From an uncultured Bacteroidota bacterium (lineage in GTDB: Bacteria; Bacteroidota; Bacteroidia; Flavobacteriales; Flavobacteriaceae): a stretch of 64,000 bases of DNA. Under the pieces are notes generated by a model. It did not search any database. It was not told the origin of the DNA and saw only the letters and a list, made by a program, of their open reading frames with translations. The stretch lies in assembly GCA_902598305.1 (NCBI GenBank), contig CACKBL010000001.1:180205-244204 (forward strand), in the 5' to 3' direction. Both the position numbers and the translations under genes were made by a program. Positions 43,963 through 53,454 of this stretch are shown in pieces; the stretch's first letter is position 1; every line of letters starts with the position of its first letter.

Positions 43963-45342
43963 TTATCCTTTTTTAAAAATAAAATTTAAATCATATCTAA
44001 ACCTTAAAAGTAGAAAAATTGATGATGATAATAAACCTATCAATAAACCAATCCAAATTCCAACAACCCCAAGAGGTGTATTAATTCCTAAATAAAAGGA
44101 TACAGGTAATCCAACTAAAATATAAGCAATAAAAATTAATAAAGTTGGAATAACTACATCTTGGATACCTCTTAAAGCTCCTAAAATAACAGCTTGTAGA
44201 CCATCAAAAATCTGGAAAACACCAGATATCATTATAAGTTTTGATGAAATTTCAATTACCTCAAATACATCTGATACCGATTTATCAATGGTTTTATTTA
44301 AGTAAATACTTGGCAAATATTCATTAAAAAGTAAAAATATTATACAAAAAAATAAGTCGAATAATAATACAATAAAGAATAATGAATATGCGATTCTTTT
44401 TAAATTTATGATATCTTTTTTTCCAAACATTTTTCCTAGTCTTATCATAGCTACAACTGAAAAACCCATTGCGACCATGAACGTCATTGATGAAAGGTTT
44501 AATGCTATTTGGTTTGCAGCCTGTTCGTTTTTACCTAGTAATCCAGACATCCATATGGCTGTTATAAAGAAAAATACTTCAAAAAACATCTGAAGCGCAG
44601 AAGGGAAGCCCAAAAAAATTACTTTTTTTAATGTATAAAAATTAAATTTTATTTCTGTAAATGAAGATAAATATCTATTTAAAGTGGAGTTATAATAAAA
44701 ATAAAGAATGATAAATATCATTGATGAAAATCTAGCTATTAAAGTCCCAATCGCAGCACCTTCTATTCCTAATGATGGAAAACCAAATTTTCCAAAAATT
44801 AAAATATAATTTAAAATAATATTAATAAAATTGGAAAAAACTGTAGCATACATTGCAGGGCGGGTCATTGACAAACCGTCAGTAAATTGCTTAAAGGCTT
44901 GAAAAGAAATAAGTGGTATAAGAGATATTGAAACCCACTTCAAATAAGAATAAGCTAAAGAAACAACAATTGGAGGTTGTCCCATATCAAAAAGATATTC
45001 TTTTAAAACATATACACCAATGAACATAAGAAATCCTAAAAAAACACACAATAAAAAACCATGAGTTAGAAAGTCCTTTTCAGAATTATTTTTTTTCCCA
45101 ATCGACTCAGAAACTAATGGAGTAATTGCAGTCGAAAAACCTATTCCAACAGACATAGCAATTAGAATAAAACTGTTGCCTAGTGATATGGCCGCGAGTT
45201 CGCTGGTTCCTAATTTACCAACCATTATATTGTCTATCAGTTGAACTATTGTATGTCCTAAAAGTCCGAGTGTGACCGGATAAGATAAAGTTAAATTGTA
45301 TTTAAACTCTTTAGTGTAATCGAATAATTGGACCAAAATCAA
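43963..45342 (-). CDS. MATE family efflux transporter
   Basis: A 459-residue protein with twelve predicted membrane segments in two MatE repeats. The first repeat contains GHTIVQLIDNIMVGKLGTSELAA and the second SALQMFFEVFFFITAIWMSG. Family members export drugs or metabolites with Na+ or H+ counter-flow; the substrate is not evident. The start is TTG at 45342, overlapping the M28 stop by 4 bases. Same-strand run with the M28 peptidase and PAP2 genes. Confidence 0.9.
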   Translation of the reverse strand: MILVQLFDYTKEFKYNLTLSYPVTLGLLGHTIVQLIDNIMVGKLGTSELAAISLGNSFILIAMSVGIGFSTAITPLVSESIGKKNNSEKDFLTHGFLLCVFLGFLMFIGVYVLKEYLFDMGQPPIVVSLAYSYLKWVSISLIPLISFQAFKQFTDGLSMTRPAMYATVFSNFINIILNYILIFGKFGFPSLGIEGAAIGTLIARFSSMIFIILYFYYNSTLNRYLSSFTEIKFNFYTLKKVIFLGFPSALQMFFEVFFFITAIWMSGLLGKNEQAANQIALNLSSMTFMVAMGFSVVAMIRLGKMFGKKDIINLKRIAYSLFFIVLLFDLFFCIIFLLFNEYLPSIYLNKTIDKSVSDVFEVIEISSKLIMISGVFQIFDGLQAVILGALRGIQDVVIPTLLIFIAYILVGLPVSFYLGINTPLGVVGIWIGLLIGLLSSSIFLLLRFRYDLNFIFKKG

Positions 45343-46721
45343 AGTTTAAAATAGTCAACTAAATAAATTAGTGATACAATACTTGCAGCCCCAAGCTCCA
45401 ATTCTCTTTTGTTGACTGAGCTGAAAACGTCATTTTCAGAATGGTGATAATCAAAGTATCTTTGAGAGTCAGGTCTAAAACCGACCAAAACATTTTCTTC
45501 ATTTTTTAAATATGAAATATCAGCTCCACTCCCCCCTTTTTCAAAGTAGTGTACAAAGTAGGGTTTAAAGTATTTGCTCCAATTACTAATGATTTTAAAT
45601 TTATCATCGTTTGAATCCACGCTAAAGCCTTTAGGCGTAAAACCCCCTGCATCAGATTCTATTGCAAAAACATGGTTTTCGTTTTTAATTTTTGATTCCT
45701 GGCTATACTTAATTGCACCTCTTTGTCCATTTTCTTCATTAATAAAAAGCACAATTCTTAATGTTCTTTTTGGTTTATAGTTGATTTTTTTTAATAATCG
45801 GGGTACTTCCATTGATTGAACTACTCCTGCACCGTCGTCGTGAGCTCCATCACCTAAGTCCCAAGAATCTAAGTGAGCACCAACAATCATAATTTCGTTT
45901 GGAAATTCAATTCCCTTAATTTCTCCAATCACATTGTATGACTTTACATCAGGTAAATTTTTACAATTTTGTTTTAAGTAAAACTTTAAGTTTTTGTTTA
46001 GAGACAGCATTGAGCTGAGAAGTTCTGCGCCGTTTGTACTAATCGATGCGGCTGGAATTCTTTTTGACAATGGTAAATTTCCATAACTCATTGTGCCTGT
46101 GTGAGGCTGATCGTCTAGTTTTAGATTTAATGAACGAACTACAACACCTACAGCTCCGAATCTCGCAGCAATTTCGGCCCCTTGTAACCTCTGATTGACG
46201 GCTTCAGAATAGGCTTCGAAAGTATTTACTAAATCTGCACGCATTGCCCTATTAAAAAAAACTATTTTACCTTCTATTTCGTTTTTCTTTTCAAAGAGTT
46301 CGTCAAATGTCTTTACTTCAATTACATTGGCTCGCAGACCACCCAACGGAGTCGAGATAGAACCACCCAGTGCGCAAACAGGAACATTGATTGTATTACC
46401 GGGACTTGTTTCAATATTTGCATATTCAAATGTACCACGAATCCACTTAGGGACCATTACAGGTTGAAGATAAACCTTATCTAGCCCTAAGTTCTCTAGT
46501 TCATTTTTTGACCACTCAATTGCTCTTTGTGAATTTAAGGAACCTGACAATCTCCCTCCAATCTTATTTGATAAATGGTCTAACCACTCATAACTTTTCC
46601 CTTCGGTCAGTGATTTCTTAAATAAGATCTGAATATTTTTCTCAACTTCAGATTGTGGCAATAAAATTTTTGAAATAAATAGAAAAAAAGTGAATAAATA
46701 AATTGATTTATTTTGGAGCAT
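45339..46721 (-). CDS. M28 family peptidase (carboxypeptidase Q-like), secreted
   Basis: A 460-residue protein with a signal peptide (YLFTFFLFISKILLPQS). A PA-type insert lies around 130-240, and the M28 catalytic part begins at about 270. Zinc ligands are in GAHLDSWDLGDGAHDDGAG, the general base in FINEENGQRG, ESDAGG follows and DYHHSENDVF near the C-terminus gives the last histidine. The enzyme is expected in the periplasm or outer membrane, trimming peptides. Its first 14 bases overlap the end of the upstream regulator gene. Confidence 0.9.
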   Translation of the reverse strand: MLQNKSIYLFTFFLFISKILLPQSEVEKNIQILFKKSLTEGKSYEWLDHLSNKIGGRLSGSLNSQRAIEWSKNELENLGLDKVYLQPVMVPKWIRGTFEYANIETSPGNTINVPVCALGGSISTPLGGLRANVIEVKTFDELFEKKNEIEGKIVFFNRAMRADLVNTFEAYSEAVNQRLQGAEIAARFGAVGVVVRSLNLKLDDQPHTGTMSYGNLPLSKRIPAASISTNGAELLSSMLSLNKNLKFYLKQNCKNLPDVKSYNVIGEIKGIEFPNEIMIVGAHLDSWDLGDGAHDDGAGVVQSMEVPRLLKKINYKPKRTLRIVLFINEENGQRGAIKYSQESKIKNENHVFAIESDAGGFTPKGFSVDSNDDKFKIISNWSKYFKPYFVHYFEKGGSGADISYLKNEENVLVGFRPDSQRYFDYHHSENDVFSSVNKRELELGAASIVSLIYLVDYFKL

Positions 46722-47871
46722 ATGTTTTTATATTTTCAATAGATATTGGATTATCACCAAGTATCATTAACCTTTCGATGACATTTCTCAACTCACGTAT
46801 ATTACCACTCCATGGGTAATTTTCTAGTGTGCTTATTGCTTCTTTGCTAATTTTCTTTTTGGAAACACCTTGCTCTTCGCTTATTCGTTCAAGAAAGTAA
46901 TCACATAAACTTTTTATATCTGACTTTCTTTCAGATAAAGTAGGAAGTTTTATTTCAATTACAGCCAACCTATGAAAAAGATCTTCTCTGAAATTATTTG
47001 ATTCAATTAGTTTTTTTATTTTTTTATTAGTAGCAGCAATTATTCTTACATCCACTTCAATTACTTTTTCACTTCCTACTTTCTGAATTTTACCTTCTTG
47101 TAAAGCTCTTAAAACTTTAGCTTGAGCTTTAAGACTTAAATCTCCTATTTCGTCTAAAAAAAGGGTTCCACCATTTGCTAATTCAAACTTCCCAACCCTA
47201 TCTTTAATTGCTGAAGTAAAAGAACCTTTTACATGACCAAACAATTCACTTTCAATTAATTCAGAAGGAATAGCTGCACAATTTACTTCGATTAATGGTT
47301 GTTGGTTTCTCAGACTTTTAAAATGAATTTGTTGAGCAACCATTTCTTTTCCTGTTCCATTTTCTCCAGTGATAAGTATTCTTGCATTTGTAGGAGAGAC
47401 CTTTTCAATCAATTGTAAAACATTTTTAAATTTTGAAGAACTACCTATCATTTCATGCTTTTTCACAAGTTTTTTCTTTAATCTGGTATTCTCGTTTTGA
47501 AGATTTCTTATTTTAAAAGCATTCCTAACAGAAATTAGCAACCTATTTAAATCAGGAGGTTTTTCAATAAAATCATAAGCTCCTATTTTCATAGAGTCTA
47601 CTGCTGTTTCAATATTTCCATGACCGGTTAACATAATAAATGGTGTCGATAAATCCTTTTTAATAGCGAATTTAAGAACATCTAAACCATCTTTTTTAGG
47701 CATTTTAATGTCACAGACTGCGAGGTCAAATTTATCTCTGGATAATTTATCAATTGCATCATTCCCATCAATTGCTTCAGAAATTTTAAACTCTGGATTT
47801 TCATCAGTTAAAATTCTTTTTAAAACTCTTCTAATCGGTTCCTCATCTTCAATGATTAAAATCTTTTTCAT
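46708..47871 (-). CDS. NtrC-family response regulator (REC-AAA+), no HTH domain
   Basis: A 387-residue response regulator: receiver domain 1-120 with phosphoacceptor Asp54 (VCDIKMPKKDG), then a sigma-54 interaction AAA+ domain from about 143. Walker A is GENGTGKE at 169-176, the L1 loop reads GSFTSA at 216-221 instead of GAFTGA, Walker B is LFLDE at 237-241, and the sensor and arginine-finger regions follow. The protein ends at ISIENIKTYAPK, so the usual Fis-type DNA-binding helix-turn-helix is absent. Such proteins can act from solution on sigma-54 holoenzyme. No histidine kinase gene is adjacent. It follows dnaJ by 9 bases. Confidence 0.92.
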   Translation of the reverse strand: MKKILIIEDEEPIRRVLKRILTDENPEFKISEAIDGNDAIDKLSRDKFDLAVCDIKMPKKDGLDVLKFAIKKDLSTPFIMLTGHGNIETAVDSMKIGAYDFIEKPPDLNRLLISVRNAFKIRNLQNENTRLKKKLVKKHEMIGSSSKFKNVLQLIEKVSPTNARILITGENGTGKEMVAQQIHFKSLRNQQPLIEVNCAAIPSELIESELFGHVKGSFTSAIKDRVGKFELANGGTLFLDEIGDLSLKAQAKVLRALQEGKIQKVGSEKVIEVDVRIIAATNKKIKKLIESNNFREDLFHRLAVIEIKLPTLSERKSDIKSLCDYFLERISEEQGVSKKKISKEAISTLENYPWSGNIRELRNVIERLMILGDNPISIENIKTYAPK

Positions 47872-47880
47872 TAAATAAAT

Positions 47881-48990
47881 TTAAGAAAACATATCCTTTA
47901 CTTTCTCAAAAAACGATTTGTCTGACTTTTCAGGTCTTGGTTCAAAATTTTCATCCCCTTTCATTTTTTGAAAAAATTGCTTTTGTTCTCTATTCAAAAC
48001 CTGTGGTGTCCATACATTTATATGAACCAAAAGATCTCCTTTACCGTAAGAATTTAAATCTGGTAAACCTTTACCTCTGAGGCGTAAAGTCTTGCCAGAT
48101 TGAATACCAGATTCTAGTTGAATTCTTACCTTGCCCTCTACAAGCTGAACCTCTTTAGAACAACCTAATGTAGCCTCAGAAAGTGATATATATAAATCAA
48201 AATGCAAATGACTTCCGTCTCTAATAAATTTGTCATGTACTAATTCTTCAATGAGTACAATCAAGTCACCTGCTATCCCATTACCAAACGACTCATTTCC
48301 TTTTCCCGATACCTTTAATTGCATACCTTCTTCAACTCCAGGGGGAATTTTAATACTTACCGTTTCTTCAGAATAAATCATTCCATTTGAATCACTCCCT
48401 TTAGGTCTATCCTTAATTACCTGACCTGTCCCGTTACAACTTGAACATGTTGTGGTTGTTTGCATTCTACCCAAAATCGTATTTGCTATTCTTACGCTTT
48501 GACCGCTTCCTCCGCATTGAGAACAGCCAGTAAAATTTAAACCTTCAGCTTTAATCTTTCTTTTAACCTTTACTTTTTTGTCAACGCCGTTAAAAATCTC
48601 TTCAAGTGATAATTTTACTCTGATTCTTAAATTTGCTCCTTTAGATACTCCTCTGCTACTTCCACCAAAACCTTCGAAACCACCACCAAAAGCACTTCCG
48701 AAAATATCACCAAACTGACTGAAAATATCTTCCATATTCATGCCTCCTGAGCCAAAACCCTGACTTCCTTCAAATGCTTGGTGGCCGTATTGATCATATC
48801 TTGCTTTTTTATCTGGATTTCCTAGAACTTCATAGGCCTCAGCTGCTTTTTTAAAGTTCAACTCAGCCTCACTGTCACCTGGGTTTTTGTCTGGGTGATA
48901 CTGTATGGCTTTTTTTCTATACGCTTTTTTTATTTCGGAGTCGGAAGCAGTTTTAGAAACACCCAAAATATCATAATAATCTTCTTTCAT
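47881..48990 (-). CDS. dnaJ: Chaperone DnaJ with shortened zinc-binding region
   Basis: Hsp40 co-chaperone of DnaK. I use the ATG at 48990 ([13 protein letters not shown]), giving about 369 residues, since the TTG upstream is inside grpE. The J domain has the catalytic HPD in YHPDKNPGD, then a Gly/Phe-rich linker. The cysteine-rich region contains only two CxxCxGxG units, CSQCGGSG and CSSCNGTG, instead of four. The two C-terminal substrate-binding domains are intact. It lies directly downstream of grpE. Confidence 0.94.
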   Translation of the reverse strand: MKEDYYDILGVSKTASDSEIKKAYRKKAIQYHPDKNPGDSEAELNFKKAAEAYEVLGNPDKKARYDQYGHQAFEGSQGFGSGGMNMEDIFSQFGDIFGSAFGGGFEGFGGSSRGVSKGANLRIRVKLSLEEIFNGVDKKVKVKRKIKAEGLNFTGCSQCGGSGQSVRIANTILGRMQTTTTCSSCNGTGQVIKDRPKGSDSNGMIYSEETVSIKIPPGVEEGMQLKVSGKGNESFGNGIAGDLIVLIEELVHDKFIRDGSHLHFDLYISLSEATLGCSKEVQLVEGKVRIQLESGIQSGKTLRLRGKGLPDLNSYGKGDLLVHINVWTPQVLNREQKQFFQKMKGDENFEPRPEKSDKSFFEKVKDMFS

Positions 48991-48997
48991 AATATAT

Positions 48998-49513
48998 CTA
49001 TTGACCAACAACAACCTTAGGAAAACGTATAATTTTATCTCCTAATTTATACCCCTTTTCTATGATGTCGATTATCTTTCCAGAATCCTTTTTGTCAGTT
49101 TTTATTTGAGATATTGCTTCGTGCAATTCCGGGTCAAAAGAATCTCCCTTTTGAACTTCTAGATCTAACAAACCATTAGTCTTTAGGATATCATTAAATT
49201 TGTTAAAAATTAACTCCAGACCAACGAAATCATCTGAATTTTTCATTTTCTTTGATTCCCTAATCGCTCTTGAAAAGTCATCTAACACAGGGAGTAGGCT
49301 CCCAATTACTTCTTGTCCAGCTGTTTTATATAAATCAATTCTTTCCTTGGTTGTCCTTTTTTTGTAATTTTCAAATTCAGCAAAAAGCCTTAAATATTTA
49401 TCCTCTTCTTCCTTTAATTCAGTTTTTAAATCATTAATTTGGTTTTCAACCTTGTTAGAATTTGATTTAGATTTTGATTGCTTTTTGTTAGGAGGTTTTT
49501 TTGCCACTTTCAA
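48998..49513 (-). CDS. grpE: Nucleotide exchange factor GrpE
   Basis: Exchange factor for DnaK. The 171-residue protein has a basic, low-complexity N-terminus ([17 protein letters not shown]). A long coiled coil (about 25-75: [29 protein letters not shown]) follows, and then the C-terminal beta wing with HEAISQ and [18 protein letters not shown]. The start is ATG; the gene is the first of the grpE-dnaJ pair, with 8 bases between its stop and the dnaJ start. dnaK is not in this window. Confidence 0.94.
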   Translation of the reverse strand: MKVAKKPPNKKQSKSKSNSNKVENQINDLKTELKEEEDKYLRLFAEFENYKKRTTKERIDLYKTAGQEVIGSLLPVLDDFSRAIRESKKMKNSDDFVGLELIFNKFNDILKTNGLLDLEVQKGDSFDPELHEAISQIKTDKKDSGKIIDIIEKGYKLGDKIIRFPKVVVGQ

Positions 49514-49574
49514 TTATTTATTAAAAATTTATCAAATTTTCTGCCAAATTATGAAAATTGTCAAATTGTCATCA

Positions 49575-50495
49575 TTAATCTTTAACTAAATTCATGAAAG
49601 CTTCTTCTATTTCTAAAAATCTAAAAATAAAACCAGAGTCTATAATTTTTTTTGAACTTACATATTGACTATTAAAAATTAGTGTGCTCATTTCTCCAAA
49701 AAGTAGTCTAATCATAAACTTTGGTATAGGTATTGGTAATGATATTTTATTTAATGATTTAGCATAAAGCTTCACGAATTTTTTTTGTCTGACTGGATTT
49801 GGGCTAACTGCATTATAAACTCCGACCCATTTATTAAATATTGATTCCATTATCATATTTGATAAATCATATTCATGAATCCATGACTGATATTGATTAC
49901 CATCTCCAATAGGAGCTGCAATATTAAATTTTGTCGGAATTTGAAGTGTTTTTAAAATGCCACCTTTTCTGCTCAAAACCAAACCTATTCTAAAAATAGT
50001 GATGCTTATTCCAAGTTTCTTAAAGTTTAAAAGTTCTTTTTCCCATTTTTTAACAACTTGCTGTAAAAATGTTTTGCCTTCACAAATTGATTCTTCATCA
50101 TAAATTTTGTCATACGAAGATTCATAAATCCCTATAGCTGATGCACAGACTATATGCTCTATTTTTGATAAACTGCCATACTCTGATAAAGAATTGAATA
50201 AAAGTTTGGTCGTCAACAATCTACTAGATAAAATATTTTTTTTTCTTTTATTGGTCCATCTTTTAGATATGCTCTCTCCAGATAAATGAACAATATGAGT
50301 AACATCTTCAAAACATTTCTGATCAATTGTTTGTTTATTAGGATTCCAGAGGAATCCATTAAGATTTGGTGATTTTTTGATTTTTGTTTGATTACGCGTT
50401 AGGTAGTTTACTTTAAAACCTGTAGATAAAATTTTATCTATAAGGAATGAGCCAATATTTCCAGTTGCACCGGTTATTAAAAATTTCATTTTCAA
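49575..50495 (-). CDS. TIGR01777 family NAD(P)-dependent epimerase/dehydratase-like protein
   Basis: A 306-residue extended short-chain dehydrogenase. The nucleotide-binding motif ITGATGNIGSFLIDKIL starts at residue 6. The TIGR01777-type HLSGESISKRWTNKRKKNILSSR region follows near 70, and the C-terminal DUF1731-like helix segment is present (SLPIPIPKFMIRLLFGEM). The substrate is unknown. It follows the mnmD-like gene by 17 bases and precedes grpE by 61. Confidence 0.88.
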   Translation of the reverse strand: MKMKFLITGATGNIGSFLIDKILSTGFKVNYLTRNQTKIKKSPNLNGFLWNPNKQTIDQKCFEDVTHIVHLSGESISKRWTNKRKKNILSSRLLTTKLLFNSLSEYGSLSKIEHIVCASAIGIYESSYDKIYDEESICEGKTFLQQVVKKWEKELLNFKKLGISITIFRIGLVLSRKGGILKTLQIPTKFNIAAPIGDGNQYQSWIHEYDLSNMIMESIFNKWVGVYNAVSPNPVRQKKFVKLYAKSLNKISLPIPIPKFMIRLLFGEMSTLIFNSQYVSSKKIIDSGFIFRFLEIEEAFMNLVKD

Positions 50496-50512
50496 TTATT
50501 TAAAATTTATGT

Positions 50513-51199
50513 TTAATAATTTTTGATAGCTCTTATCATTTTTTTTTTTTTATTGGGTCCAGGTATTTTTTCAACATTCAATTTTAAATCTTTAAGTGAA
50601 TCAAATAAAATTTTCATAGATGAAAAGGTTACAAAAACAGAGTATTTACTCATTGAACTAACTATTTGATTTATTATTTTTTTTGACCACATTTCAGGTT
50701 GAACTCTATAACAAAACGGATCAAAATAAATTATATCCGGATTTATTTCAATATTAAAATTTTGTATCGTTGAAATGTTTTTAATCAATGTAAAATTTTT
50801 AGATAATTGAACTGGCGAATTCCATTTTGAATTATGTATAAAATTAAAAACCCTATTATTATCATTTAATTTTTTGCCATAATTCAATTTTTCGATTTCT
50901 GATAATTTTAAAGGGTAAGGTTCTACCGAGGAATACGTGAGTTTTGTATTAAGTATAAATTTAGATTCTTTAAAAGTTAAAAATGCATTCAAACCTGTAC
51001 CAAATCCGACTTCAAATATATTACAGTATTTCTTATTTGGATTTCTTTTCTTCCAGAAGTACAATCCATTTTTTATAAAAACGTGTTCAGATTCACTGAC
51101 GGCTCCGTATTTTGAATGGTAATACTCATTAAAGTCAGGTAAAAAAATTGTAGAACTCCCGTCGCCAGTAATGCAAATCAATTTTTTAAAATTTTTCAT
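50513..51199 (-). CDS. mnmD: tRNA 5-methylaminomethyl-2-thiouridine methyltransferase MnmD
   Basis: Last methylation step of mnm5s2U34 synthesis in tRNA. This 228-residue protein corresponds to the N-terminal DUF752 methyltransferase half of E. coli MnmC; the oxidase half is absent, as in many Gram-positive and Bacteroidota species. It has the GFGTGLNAFLTF SAM motif near 65 and the DPFCYRVQPEMWS motif near 140. The start is ATG, facing ilvE across 75 bases. The partner enzymes MnmE and MnmG are not here. Confidence 0.88.
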   Translation of the reverse strand: MKNFKKLICITGDGSSTIFLPDFNEYYHSKYGAVSESEHVFIKNGLYFWKKRNPNKKYCNIFEVGFGTGLNAFLTFKESKFILNTKLTYSSVEPYPLKLSEIEKLNYGKKLNDNNRVFNFIHNSKWNSPVQLSKNFTLIKNISTIQNFNIEINPDIIYFDPFCYRVQPEMWSKKIINQIVSSMSKYSVFVTFSSMKILFDSLKDLKLNVEKIPGPNKKKKMIRAIKNY

Positions 51200-51274
51200 T
51201 AATTAACTTTCAAAATGTAAATTTATTGAGGTAAATTTTAAATTTAGTACTAATTTAGTCCTTAATAAATTTAC

Positions 51275-52333
51275 ATGCGAATAGAAAAAGCTTCCATTTC
51301 GAGATTAAATGACACCGATTTTAGTAATCTAAAATTTGGAGAAACATTTACTGATCATATGTTTGTCTGTGATTACGAATATGGAAAATGGGTTGATCCA
51401 AGGATTATACCTTACAAACCTATAGAGATAGAACCTTCTGCGAATGTATTTCATTATGGCCAAGCTGTTTTTGAAGGCATGAAAGCTTACAAAGACGACT
51501 CAGGAAAAATTTGGCTTTTTAGACCAACTGAAAATTACAAAAGAATATCTATTTCCTCAGAAAGATTAGCTATGCCAGAACTAGGAGAAAGTGTTTTTTT
51601 ATCAGCTTTGAATGAACTATTAACTCTTGACAGTGAGTGGGTAAAATCTGGAATAGGTAATTCAGTGTATGTAAGACCATTCATTTTTGGAAGTGAACAT
51701 TGTATAGCAGCCTCTCCCTCCAAGAAATATAAGTTTATGATTATTTTATCTCCGGTTCAAAGTTATTACAATGGTGCTCTTAAAGTTCTTGTGGCAGAAA
51801 AATATTCCAGAGCAGCTAACGGTGGTGTTGGATACGCAAAAGCCGCTGGTAACTATGGTTCACAATTTTATCCAACAGGTTTGGCTCAAAAAGATGGCTA
51901 CGATCAAATTATATGGACTGATTCCAAAGATCATAAGTTTTTGGAAGAAGCTGGAACAATGAACATATTTGTTCGTATTGATGATACAATAATTACAGCC
52001 CCAACTACTGATACAATTCTTGATGGGATAACTAGAAAGAGCATTATCAAAATTGCTAATGACAATAATATCAAGGTTGAGGTGAGACCTATTTCTATTG
52101 ATGAAGTTATTGAAGCTCATTCAAAAGGTAGGCTTAATGAAATTTTTGGTTCAGGAACTGCTGTTGTAGTTAGCGAAATTTCAAGCTTTGGGTATAAAGG
52201 AAAAAATTACGATCTAAAAAAAATTGAAAACAGTTACGCTGAAACTTTAAAGTCTATTATAACAAAGATTCAATACAATTTAATCAAAGACCCCTATGGA
52301 TGGAGGTCAGAAGTGAGTGCAATTAAGGTTTAA
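51275..52333 (+). CDS. ilvE: Branched-chain amino acid aminotransferase
   Basis: Fold-type IV PLP aminotransferase, 352 residues, that interconverts Val, Leu and Ile with their 2-oxo acids. The PLP lysine is in GVGYAKAAGNYGSQF near 195, with VFHYGQAVFEGMKAYK near 65 and the phosphate-binding region GTAVVVSEISSFGYKG near 300. Length and layout match the BCAT group II enzymes. Its last 11 bases overlap the end of the convergent MazG-like gene. Confidence 0.93.
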   Translation: MRIEKASISRLNDTDFSNLKFGETFTDHMFVCDYEYGKWVDPRIIPYKPIEIEPSANVFHYGQAVFEGMKAYKDDSGKIWLFRPTENYKRISISSERLAMPELGESVFLSALNELLTLDSEWVKSGIGNSVYVRPFIFGSEHCIAASPSKKYKFMIILSPVQSYYNGALKVLVAEKYSRAANGGVGYAKAAGNYGSQFYPTGLAQKDGYDQIIWTDSKDHKFLEEAGTMNIFVRIDDTIITAPTTDTILDGITRKSIIKIANDNNIKVEVRPISIDEVIEAHSKGRLNEIFGSGTAVVVSEISSFGYKGKNYDLKKIENSYAETLKSIITKIQYNLIKDPYGWRSEVSAIKV

Positions 52334-52712
52334 GTATTTTTCTAATATCTGGTTTAAAATAATTAGGACCTTTTAGCACTTTACCATCCTCTCTGTAAAT
52401 CGGCTTTCCATTATCCCCTAGTTTACTCATATTTGAACTTTGAATTTCTTGAAAAATTTCTTCAATTTTATTTTGAAGACCATGACTTATTATCGTACCA
52501 CAAAGAATATAAAGCATATCTCCTAAAGCATCTGCAATTTCAACAATATCGTTTTCTTTAGAAGCTTTTAAATATTCTAAATTTTCTTCCTCCATTAATT
52601 TGAATCTTAACTCTTTGATTTCTTCTGGAATATTTGCTTTAGGATCATTCAAATAATTTATATTAAATTTTTTGTGAAATAACTTTACTGAATCTAACTC
52701 TTTTTTTATCAT
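52323..52712 (-). CDS. MazG-like / phosphoribosyl-ATP pyrophosphohydrolase superfamily protein
   Basis: A 129-residue all-alpha NTP pyrophosphatase-like protein. The Mg-binding pattern of the superfamily is seen in LMEEENLEYLKA and the EIADALGDMLYILCG helix. These enzymes hydrolyse non-canonical or excess NTPs to NMP and pyrophosphate. The specific substrate is unknown; hisE-like function in histidine synthesis is less likely given its position beside ilvE and crcB. Monocistronic on the minus strand. Confidence 0.8.
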   Translation of the reverse strand: MIKKELDSVKLFHKKFNINYLNDPKANIPEEIKELRFKLMEEENLEYLKASKENDIVEIADALGDMLYILCGTIISHGLQNKIEEIFQEIQSSNMSKLGDNGKPIYREDGKVLKGPNYFKPDIRKILKP

Positions 52713-52754
52713 GAAAATATTTATTAGTTTCGAAATTAAATTGTAAAATAATCA

Positions 52755-52943
52755 ATGTTTAGTGCAGGTCAAATTGTTTTCGCTTTATTTTTTTTTATTT
52801 CATTTATAATAATAATTTTTTATTCATACAAACAGGATAGAAAAACTATTAATTTATTTTACAGAGACAGTTATAAAATTTTGCTCGCCTTCATTTTTTT
52901 TTTCTTTCTACTGTTTTGTATAAAGTATTTTTTAATAGACTAA
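52755..52943 (+). CDS. Small two-span membrane protein upstream of crcB
   Basis: A 62-residue protein with two hydrophobic helices (VFALFFFISFIIIIFYSY and YKILLAFIFFFFLLFCIKYF) joined by a short basic loop (KQDRKTINLFYRDS). No known domain. I believe similar small proteins recur near crcB in Flavobacteriia, but that is memory rather than a search. It is 26 bases upstream of crcB on the same strand. Confidence 0.6.
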   Translation: MFSAGQIVFALFFFISFIIIIFYSYKQDRKTINLFYRDSYKILLAFIFFFFLLFCIKYFLID

Positions 52944-52969
52944 TTTTGATTTAATTAATTATCATAGTT

Positions 52970-53341
52970 TTGGATTTAAAATCTTTAGTTCTAGTTTTCT
53001 TTGGTGGAGGTATTGGAAGTTCAATTAGATATATAGTTACAAAATACTCTAGCAAAAATTTAATCACTTTCCCGATAGGAACCTCTGTTTCTAATTTGGT
53101 TGGGTGTTTTATTATAGGTTTATTAATTGCTTTCTATGATAGGAATTCTATCGCGAAAAAAGATATATTTTTATTTATTTCTATTGGAATTTGTGGAGGT
53201 TTAACAACATTTTCAACATTTATGTTGGATATATACTATATGTTTAAAAATGAAAATTTTCAAAATATTTTAACCTACTTTAGTATAAATATCATTTTGG
53301 GATTTTTTTTTATATGTCTTGGTTTTTTCATTTTTAAATGA
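52970..53341 (+). CDS. crcB: Fluoride exporter CrcB/Fluc
   Basis: A 123-residue four-span membrane protein of the Fluc family, which forms antiparallel dimers and exports fluoride. Family signatures are visible: VFFGGGIGSSIRYIVTKY, the SVSNLVGCFIIG helix break with the conserved asparagine, and ICGGLTTFSTFMLD in the third helix. The start is TTG at 52970. No fluoride riboswitch (crcB motif) is recognisable in the 27 bases before it or before the small upstream gene. A single copy is seen, so a homodimer is likely. Confidence 0.92.
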   Translation: MDLKSLVLVFFGGGIGSSIRYIVTKYSSKNLITFPIGTSVSNLVGCFIIGLLIAFYDRNSIAKKDIFLFISIGICGGLTTFSTFMLDIYYMFKNENFQNILTYFSINIILGFFFICLGFFIFK

Positions 53342-53386
53342 TTTAAGTTTTTTTAAATAATTCTCAATTTTGATATCAAAAATTTA

Positions 53387-53411
53387 AGTATGTCTAAAAA
53401 TTTATCATACT
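53387..53411. promoter_or_regulatory. Inverted repeat upstream of glnB
   Basis: AGTATG and CATACT form a perfect 6-base inverted repeat separated by 13 bases, in the 179-base gap between crcB and the PII gene. No T-run follows, so it is not a convincing terminator for crcB. It could be an operator for the nitrogen block. This is a visual observation in AT-rich DNA and may be chance. Confidence 0.3.
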
Positions 53412-53454
53412 GAAATTACGTACTTCATAATTTTTCTAAATCTTTTTTTTTTCA

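Noticed and set aside
48991-49014. TTG start for dnaJ upstream of MKEDYYDIL
   Set aside because: It lies inside grpE and adds eight residues not typical of DnaJ; the ATG at 48990 gives the usual N-terminus.
52944-52969. Fluoride riboswitch before crcB
   Set aside because: The gap is only 26 bases and has none of the conserved crcB-motif sequence; the region before the small upstream gene also has none.
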